Assembly: GCA_937890045.1 (NCBI GenBank)
Contig: CALBXV010000462.1
Span: 1-10,842 of the forward strand
Length of the DNA stretch: 10,842 bases
Source: an uncultured archaeon
Lineage (GTDB): Archaea > Thermoproteota > Nitrososphaeria > Nitrososphaerales > CALBXV01
Direction of reading: 5' to 3'
Shown here: one piece after another, positions 8,201 to 10,842 of the stretch
How the letters are laid out: every line of letters begins with the position of its first letter
Position numbering within the stretch: the first letter of the stretch is position 1
Position numbers and translations under genes: made by a program
Notes under the pieces: model-generated
Databases searched by the model: none
What the model was told of the DNA's origin: nothing
The model's input: the letters and a program-made list of their open reading frames with translations, nothing else

Positions 8201-10688
8201 AGTGATAGCTAAGAAATTAAAGATAGCTTCATCACAACTTAAAATATTGATACATATAAGTCAGTCTCAACAGGTTAGAAATGCACATCGTTACTATGTT
8301 CCACAGTTGAGAAAAGGTAAATGGTTCTTTAACGTAATGAGAAACGCTGATAACACATCAGTACATTATGAAACAAATACACCACAATGGGGGGATGCCC
8401 TTAAATCAGAAGGTGGTAAAGCTGAACTTGAAAAAAGACGTAATGAAATGTTACAAGAATATTCTTCAGACTTATATACTGTTACTCCTGTAAGAGAACG
8501 AACACAAGAACTAATTAAAAAAGAATTAAAACAAAGTGATCTACCACTTATTCATCAAATGGTTGTGGCTTTAGGCTATAAAGATGCAAAAGAAATTACA
8601 GGATTTGTAAATGAAATACAACAGGAACTAACTACAAAGAGTTTTGGAAGATATTTACGACCAAGAAAAAAAGGAAAATTAGGAGATAGAGGAGGAGTCG
8701 AAGGATATATAACACCTAATAATAGAGAAAATTATCTTGCTGATCAACTTGCTAAAATGGCAAGAACAACTGCTAACGCTGCTTCTAATATAATTTTTCA
8801 TACACCAATCATGAAAGCTACAGAAGTATTAAGAAGTAAAGAAGGTGGTATACCGCTGGCAGAATATGTAGATAAACAACTGGAATATATTTATCGTGAT
8901 GCCGACGCAGGAGCTATGGTTAAGTCTTTGGCATTTCATTGGGCTATTGGTTTTAATTTTAGTTCAGCTTTAGTGAATGCCTCTCAACCATTTATGACAA
9001 CTATACCAATATTAAAATCTATAATAGGATTTAATACTGGTGATAGTGCTATGATCGAAGTATTAAAAGGAATACAAGATGCTGCGACAATTGCTGATCC
9101 GTTTAACGCTGGTATAAATAGGTTAGGTTTTGATTTTTCGTCAAAAACATTACCAGATAGATTAAAAGGTGGTAGAATAACGCAAGATGAATGGGCCATG
9201 CTTCGTAACTTATATCGTAAAGGGATTATTCAAGCTATCATGAACATAGAACTTGGTTCTAATATAACAGAAAATATAGGAGCAATTGAATCAAGATTTA
9301 CTTTTGGTCGTAACGGAACATTGGGACGGGCCGGGGCTACAGTATTAACAGCCAGTGCTTTTGCATTTGCTTATGTTGAACAGATAAACCGTATCTCAGC
9401 AGCATTGGCTGCATATCGTTTAGCATCACGTTCTACAGATATGTTAAATAAGTTTAGTGATTTTTCTCAAGTTACTGAATGGTCATTTGAAGATATGACA
9501 CCTGAGAATGCTGCAACTATGGTGGTATTAAAGTCTCAATTTTTAATTACTAAAGAAAATAGGCCACAATTATTTCAGCATCCTTTAATGAATGTAGCTA
9601 CACAGTTTATGTCGTTTGTATTACAGTATATAGGTCTTTGGGCGCAATCACTTAGAATAATTATGGGTACTAAGGGAGGAGGAACTGAAGGTAAGACAGC
9701 TGAACAAAGAAAAATTGATAGACGTATAGGAAGTATTCTATTAGGAGGATTAGTTGTAACAACTTTCTTTGCAGGTGGTGCTATGGGTGCGCCGTGGATG
9801 GAGAATGTAAGAGTTATGTTAAAGGAATTAAGTAAGATAGCTAAATTAAATGGTTTTGATCTTGAGTTTGGTATGAGAGAAGCATTAGCTGAAATGGGAT
9901 TTGGTGGAACTACCGTTGATATGATTACTCGTGGACCTGCAAGCCATATATTAGGTATAGATGTATCAAAACGGATAACAACATCAGAAGTAATTCCATA
10001 TAATCTTATTACTGGTGATCTGGTAACTGCTTTTGGTCCTGCTGGTGCTTTATTATTTGACGGTATGAGAAGAGCAAAAGATGCTGCACAAGATATGAGA
10101 CAAACAGGTATTGGTTTCAATGAACCATCTTTAAAATTTCTTTCTAGTTTTGTTCCTATTGGAATAAGAAATGGGATGGAAGCTCTTCATAGTATATATG
10201 ATCCTAATTTACCAATCAGAACATTAAAAGGACGAGTGATTATGCCGAGTCAAGAAATCGGTAAATTAGAACATATGGCACGCTTCATTGGATTTACTCC
10301 TACTTCTTTACGTCAGAAACGTTTACAAAAACAGTATATAAATTTTCTTGAAGCAAGACCTAAAGCAAAGCAGGATTATTATTATAGTCAGATTTCTAAA
10401 GTTTTAGCAAGAAGAAATAAAGAACAGGCGGATGGTAATATTAAAGGTGTAGAATCTGCTAATGAAATGATAGAAAGTTTAATGGAAGATATTAGGGAAA
10501 TAAATGCAGAAGCTATAGCAGATAAACGACCTGATGTATTTCTTAGAATGGGGAATGAAACTTTACGCAACAGGCTTATGGTTGAAATGTTTGGACAAAC
10601 AGATCCGCGTGTTGCAATGGCATCTGCACGTAAACTTGTAAGAGGTTTTCTACATCCCGATTATTTAGAAAGGTTGGGATTATTATAA
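2277..10688 (+). CDS. Giant polyvalent-type virion protein with embedded tyrosine recombinase
   Basis: A single 2803-residue protein. Visible order: (a) residues 1-340, Gly/Ala-rich with hydrophobic segments near 140-195, 232-258 and 285-318, possibly membrane-interacting; (b) ~405-472, winged-helix-like, resembling FtsK gamma; (c) ~500-890, unrecognised, with Lys-rich and ELAKT-repeat linkers; (d) ~893-1382, core-binding plus catalytic domains of a tyrosine recombinase; (e) ~1521-1540, proline hinge; (f) ~1610-1990, helical region of unknown function; (g) ~2005-2690, PLxRFG-like region with PQLRKG at 2009-2014, EQINR at 2368-2372 and a hydrophobic stretch at 2484-2507. ATG 2277 is the first start after the previous stop. 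The size, the position after a probable structural gene and the C-terminal pattern suggest a protein packaged in the capsid and ejected with DNA, as known for polyvalent proteins and T7 gp16-like proteins. No lytic transglycosylase, peptidase or polymerase motif was found. The ORF itself is near certain; packaging is inference. Confidence 0.93.
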   Translation: MATYSLDFNDGKEPTDVDVPEEFSTTQEDAESWINSNYMPYRDAGLAVAEEDPDHPLSGLPDWAARGFYRLAQGANIWQLRLGLDNKENAAEDIGQYTEFIKKLPYDQESIDFMVNISKANDEKDIWKSLGLYWDAVAAKGGLGALTEIVGESFAMYTPTLVGAIGTSLTPAGKIGGAIVTGLGSLGIEFGDVAVQSIDKFLREKRGTDITDNKAVIDIFSNEKQMEEFTDFALKRGAPIGLADAVSFGLAGKLFSAVNRSINMGEQALKAGTEGAKQYSRLAKTGMLGAAAATETMAIQPFMGGLGEYAAQVVAEEDRRWGDVFVEASAEIIPGAFETMLGVAVINEEQRKISGEKIEEEFLDLKDSNTLIADAIIDDIDKTSEKDEPNKIFTMLANPTKLQKIYFTHLADSIGRSSILAGEPITPESIQRGSGFKNKQTARIVMDNLVTTGDVVATPEGTYVFTEQAEKKYNEAPIKSNNKQRKALRRLATPLLEAAAPARYVIMRESPTGYSVASKNGARLAYPTRKEAVAQKNSLLNKDKDTAKKQKQKQKNKYSVVKLEKGRDIHLPTGTVVAPSATLQTLLKSAPDIKNPEEWRTVPNSNELGEKIMLPTDVTGGGWFKFRYNTETGEPEYQFLSQNIPLQAALEETLTPEQTKTYNGNAPAENALINLNNASLDENLSTYFNPIFLHNESDKNFFQNMINKYKLDPQALKDESNQVAAVLQYIDRMSARAVERVVEEKESLEMEGGKEPTFYQDKDDDIGFIVNEEILEELAKTELAKTEGNFESVPTYKNPNTGQQWVKIINKDTGDEYLDKERWDDAKTANIKLTKTGNLLDWPVNINGKPLTPIQAQAEIDSGTAKLRPVTSERGIVEGKELAIGGDELSIIDYYLKRIKDLSTGSTGSDSLASILREFEAFVLSKGETFGNAPNRLYYEKGNPNTRPQVNTETLTEYFTDLENRLQDNQTRRNKFFALGEFIDWLRESTILDPNEANPMSQVPEPPKGDKLDPIIAPTPSAWKIYEEVSTERAEEYRKKYYDKVTKNIEAKMQNGDFINDGILKKNEAGENITLADLTTDQKNIIETRFREGQEAWGKPGGPDDKWLANKERKEWSAAVRSDVMLKLQYRAALRAGEVVSLYWKPTVWTKKSGKKVTDLKIAGLETAINNGEEYMRMYQSKQDTFKDFFLTQDVKNIIELWVTGTSENVLPTGGLMISPRDSSILDVERKKNLTPEVKENNLKFLFPSTQHKKKTTSAAGITREGGHVAEETYQRAWKGVRSAKRQDELEPILDSLWGRFTQRMIDKNLPTPDWKDFHSHIARHARLTHVMNTGRVTIQQLIGLSGHGGISGVQPYIKGIDRKRVFAALKEIDRAKIAETFDEEIAVGEAVGITERFTEEQIKEQIKTSLQEYAMRLEMVLGSDTVKAMNLIDNNKVPENVARMKYNEYMESKRGDGDSIVIHKFPDNPLKMGMNPQLLGQAHIIMRDKNVSKSEAIKEVNETSLTNNEAVASATEEAEGPPKEPPKEPPKEPPKGPPGFGRKRKSAAPAVAKTIPAAVEERSLEDIFFDEEGREEGRRSEGEDSTADLNTINNIDSRISRPEYIDPNSMKTDLESIHDELLDNPAIRFLTEAGMIDIHDGKKRAEIMEAYKRKIQDIEVGKTGSIARLFFLLGRWLWHPTSFMQMHPASVPALTLLEHSRRMREATQEHIFRPAHNYFNKLTHEQRHKISNVSVILNKLYPFTNTDPNYIQLERLEDGSARLVLPIAPATEPTSKKYKDKDIIQRVSVFSQEHLDRFYKVLDVQPGSIIELSPEELVEFDNVQEAFKRGYEIMEGALLKSSEQTHPLYGELRISVDDTVASSVSKVRYSAIEYLKDVSNSEEFINEGINKAIANKETMDLVYFDENDEIIKENIIILKNVDQFYKHLNQIIVELETMNQAGDAPSKKMMVELDRLSSVMAGMLDVVSDTMQESVIAKKLKIASSQLKILIHISQSQQVRNAHRYYVPQLRKGKWFFNVMRNADNTSVHYETNTPQWGDALKSEGGKAELEKRRNEMLQEYSSDLYTVTPVRERTQELIKKELKQSDLPLIHQMVVALGYKDAKEITGFVNEIQQELTTKSFGRYLRPRKKGKLGDRGGVEGYITPNNRENYLADQLAKMARTTANAASNIIFHTPIMKATEVLRSKEGGIPLAEYVDKQLEYIYRDADAGAMVKSLAFHWAIGFNFSSALVNASQPFMTTIPILKSIIGFNTGDSAMIEVLKGIQDAATIADPFNAGINRLGFDFSSKTLPDRLKGGRITQDEWAMLRNLYRKGIIQAIMNIELGSNITENIGAIESRFTFGRNGTLGRAGATVLTASAFAFAYVEQINRISAALAAYRLASRSTDMLNKFSDFSQVTEWSFEDMTPENAATMVVLKSQFLITKENRPQLFQHPLMNVATQFMSFVLQYIGLWAQSLRIIMGTKGGGTEGKTAEQRKIDRRIGSILLGGLVVTTFFAGGAMGAPWMENVRVMLKELSKIAKLNGFDLEFGMREALAEMGFGGTTVDMITRGPASHILGIDVSKRITTSEVIPYNLITGDLVTAFGPAGALLFDGMRRAKDAAQDMRQTGIGFNEPSLKFLSSFVPIGIRNGMEALHSIYDPNLPIRTLKGRVIMPSQEIGKLEHMARFIGFTPTSLRQKRLQKQYINFLEARPKAKQDYYYSQISKVLARRNKEQADGNIKGVESANEMIESLMEDIREINAEAIADKRPDVFLRMGNETLRNRLMVEMFGQTDPRVAMASARKLVRGFLHPDYLERLGLL
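3489..3692 (+). other. Winged-helix-like domain resembling FtsK gamma
   Basis: Domain within the giant protein, residues ~405-472. The core starts at I425 (ITPESIQRGSGF) and continues through TARIVMDNLVTTGDVV to a Gly-Thr-Tyr-Val beta wing. Residues Q431, R432, F436, A442, R443, M446, D447, L449, G453 and V455 fall where FtsK gamma domains have LQR..F/I....AAR.MD.LE..G.V. In bacteria the gamma domain reads KOPS DNA and activates XerD. Many winged helices share the A..ilD.L...G.V pattern, so a generic helix-turn-helix domain is the main alternative. Assigned by eye only. Confidence 0.45.
3921..3938 (+). repeat. Three AAACAR hexamers coding Lys-Gln repeats
   Basis: Three tandem copies of a 6-bp unit (AAACAA, AAACAG, AAACAG) encode KQKQKQ, residues 549-554 of the giant protein. 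They sit inside a lysine-rich linker (about residues 541-557). This is a short in-frame microsatellite, probably a flexible charged spacer between folded parts. Confidence 0.8.
4605..4634 (+). repeat. 15-bp tandem duplication coding ELAKT twice
   Basis: Two adjacent 15-bp copies differ by a single base (GCT versus GCA in the alanine codon) and encode ELAKTELAKT, residues 777-786 of the giant protein. The near identity points to a fairly recent in-frame duplication in a helical linker, upstream of the recombinase module. Confidence 0.85.
4953..6422 (+). other. Tyrosine recombinase (integrase/Xer-like) domain within giant protein
   Basis: Residues ~893-1382. The N-terminal part has the SAM-like core-binding pattern: VNTETLTEYFTDLENRL from 950, then a helix ending FIDWLRE and closing with NP at 998-999. 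The catalytic part shows box I (ALRAGEVVSLYW, R1135), a lysine hairpin (MYQSKQDTFK, K1182, comparable to the QSK of lambda Int), a conserved FLFP (to P1248), box II (HIARHARLTHVMNTG, H1321 and R1324) and GLSGHGGISGVQPYI with H1348 and nucleophile Y1357. The H-to-Y spacing of 9 equals that of XerD and lambda Int. R1135 to K1182 is 47 residues and K1182 to H1321 is 139, versus 24 and 72 in XerD, so two insertions are present. All six catalytic positions look intact, so strand cleavage and rejoining is plausible. The substrate site is unknown. Confidence 0.87.
6840..6887 (+). repeat. 24-bp tandem repeat coding PPKE proline-rich hinge
   Basis: Two adjacent 24-bp copies differ at one base (6886, GAA to GGA). 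They encode PPKEPPKEPPKEPPKG, residues 1522-1537, followed by PPGFGRKRK. Within each copy the two PPKE units use different codons (CCA CCC AAA, then CCT CCT AAA), so an older 12-bp unit diverged before the 24-bp unit duplicated. It probably forms an extended, flexible joint between the recombinase half and the C-terminal virion-type half. Confidence 0.88.
8289..10346 (+). other. PLxRFG-like C-terminal region of polyvalent phage proteins
   Basis: Residues ~2005-2690. YYVPQLRKGKW (P2009, R2012, G2014) matches the spacing of the PLxRFG motif that names a domain of large polyvalent phage proteins. In the order I recall for that family there follow FGRYLRPRK...GVEGYI, FNFSSALVNASQP (from 2226), an E-x-x-NR helix (EQINR, 2368-2372), a QF..F helix (from Q2443), a Gly-rich hydrophobic stretch (2484-2507), GPASHILGIDVS, and a terminal ARFIGFTPTS (GF at 2672). 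The first Leu and the Phe of PLxRFG are not conserved. In the family this region is linked to virion delivery of attached effector domains; its biochemistry is not established. The boundaries are approximate. Confidence 0.55.
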
Positions 10689-10722
10689 ATAGTTTCTATT
10701 GTATATATACTAAAACTATTTT
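10687..10722 (+). terminator. AT-rich hairpin, possible weak intrinsic terminator
   Basis: Starting at the stop codon of the giant gene, 10687-10695 (AAATAGTTT) pairs perfectly over 9 bp with 10713-10721 (AAACTATTT). The loop contains the self-complementary GTATATATAC (10701-10710), and the stem ends in a TTTT run (10719-10722). Only one G-C pair and a short T run make it weak as an intrinsic terminator. It could also be an RNA 3'-end stabiliser. Confidence 0.38.
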
Positions 10723-10734
10723 AAAGTATACACG

Positions 10735-10763
10735 TTGACATTAATATTTTTAACTACTATATA
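10735..10763 (+). promoter_or_regulatory. Candidate sigma70-type promoter with very short leader
   Basis: A perfect -35 hexamer TTGACA (10735-10740) is followed after 17 bp by TATATA (10758-10763). An overlapping TATAAG (10760-10765) is a closer -10 match but at 19-bp spacing. Transcription would start near 10770-10772, leaving only about 3-5 bases before the ATG at 10775, so the transcript would be nearly leaderless. AT-rich spacers give many chance -10 boxes; the exact TTGACA in the only intergenic gap is the main support. Confidence 0.5.
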
Positions 10764-10774
10764 AGATATATAAC

Positions 10775-10842
10775 ATGACTACTCAGAAGAACCACATCTT
10801 TATAGGGTGGGACAACCGCGTAGCTCTATCATCTGTTGTTGC
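10775..10842 (+). CDS. Probable glycosyltransferase, N-terminus only
   Basis: ATG at 10775 opens a frame to the right edge, 22 codons starting MTTQKNHIFIGWDNRVALSS. The IFIGWDNR segment fits the IFIGYDSRE-type first beta strand and Asp-containing loop that opens many GT-A-fold glycosyltransferases (GT8-like) found in phage and bacterial polysaccharide loci. If so it would transfer a sugar from a nucleotide-sugar donor to surface or virion glycans. No catalytic DxD is visible in so short a piece. It is separated from the giant gene by an 86-base gap holding a hairpin and promoter candidate, so it probably starts a new transcription unit. The start is favoured because it directly follows the promoter candidate and ATAAGATA element. 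There is no clear Shine-Dalgarno. Confidence 0.5.
   Translation, partial: MTTQKNHIFIGWDNRVALSSVV

Noticed and set aside
9575..10120. Antisense open frame of 181 codons
   Set aside because: Overlaps the conserved C-terminal PLxRFG-like region of the + strand protein, which explains the sequence better.
2277..10688. Giant protein as an N4-type virion RNA polymerase or a lytic transglycosylase ejection protein
   Set aside because: Despite similar size and position, I could not find polymerase palm motifs or a transglycosylase Glu motif; only recombinase, winged-helix-like and PLxRFG-like patterns were recognisable.
1..10842. tRNA genes, CRISPR arrays, insertion sequences
   Set aside because: No cloverleaf, spaced direct-repeat array or transposase was seen; nearly all of the window is protein-coding.

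Overview
The window looks like the virion-protein region of a tailed phage (or prophage) with an AT-rich genome. By eye G+C is about one third, and everything is coded on the + strand with tight spacing. The layout of one large structural-type protein followed by a giant protein matches the internal-virion/ejection-protein position of podovirus-like genomes. The Gly-rich GGMV/GGLV motifs in the first protein remind me of uncultured marine phages, including those infecting SAR11-like hosts. Host and environment are inferences; nothing in the window proves them.

Layout: (1) positions 1-2262 hold the 3' part of a gene that is open to the left edge, a 753+ residue protein of unknown function, probably a virion or internal protein. 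(2) After a 14-base gap, 2277-10688 is one uninterrupted gene for a 2803-residue protein, about 78% of the window. (3) 10689-10774 is the only real non-coding gap. It holds an AT-rich hairpin, two short palindromes and a TTGACA promoter candidate. (4) From 10775 a new gene begins and runs off the right edge; its first residues look like the start of a phage-type glycosyltransferase.

The giant protein is the main point of interest. Its N-terminal ~340 residues are Gly/Ala-rich and hydrophobic. Residues ~405-472 resemble a winged helix of the FtsK-gamma type. Residues ~893-1382 form a complete-looking tyrosine recombinase: a core-binding domain, then a catalytic domain with R1135, K1182, H1321, R1324, H1348 and Y1357. 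A PPKE-repeat, proline-rich hinge follows at ~1521-1540. The C-terminal ~1260 residues have the pattern of the PLxRFG-type domain of large 'polyvalent' phage proteins, which are thought to be packaged in the virion and delivered with the DNA.

The working hypothesis is a giant, probably virion-delivered protein that carries its own Xer/integrase-like recombinase, possibly paired with an FtsK-gamma-like DNA-recognition module. It might act on the incoming genome (circularisation, integration, dimer resolution) or on host dif/Xer sites. The motif evidence for the recombinase is strong. Delivery and biological role are inference.
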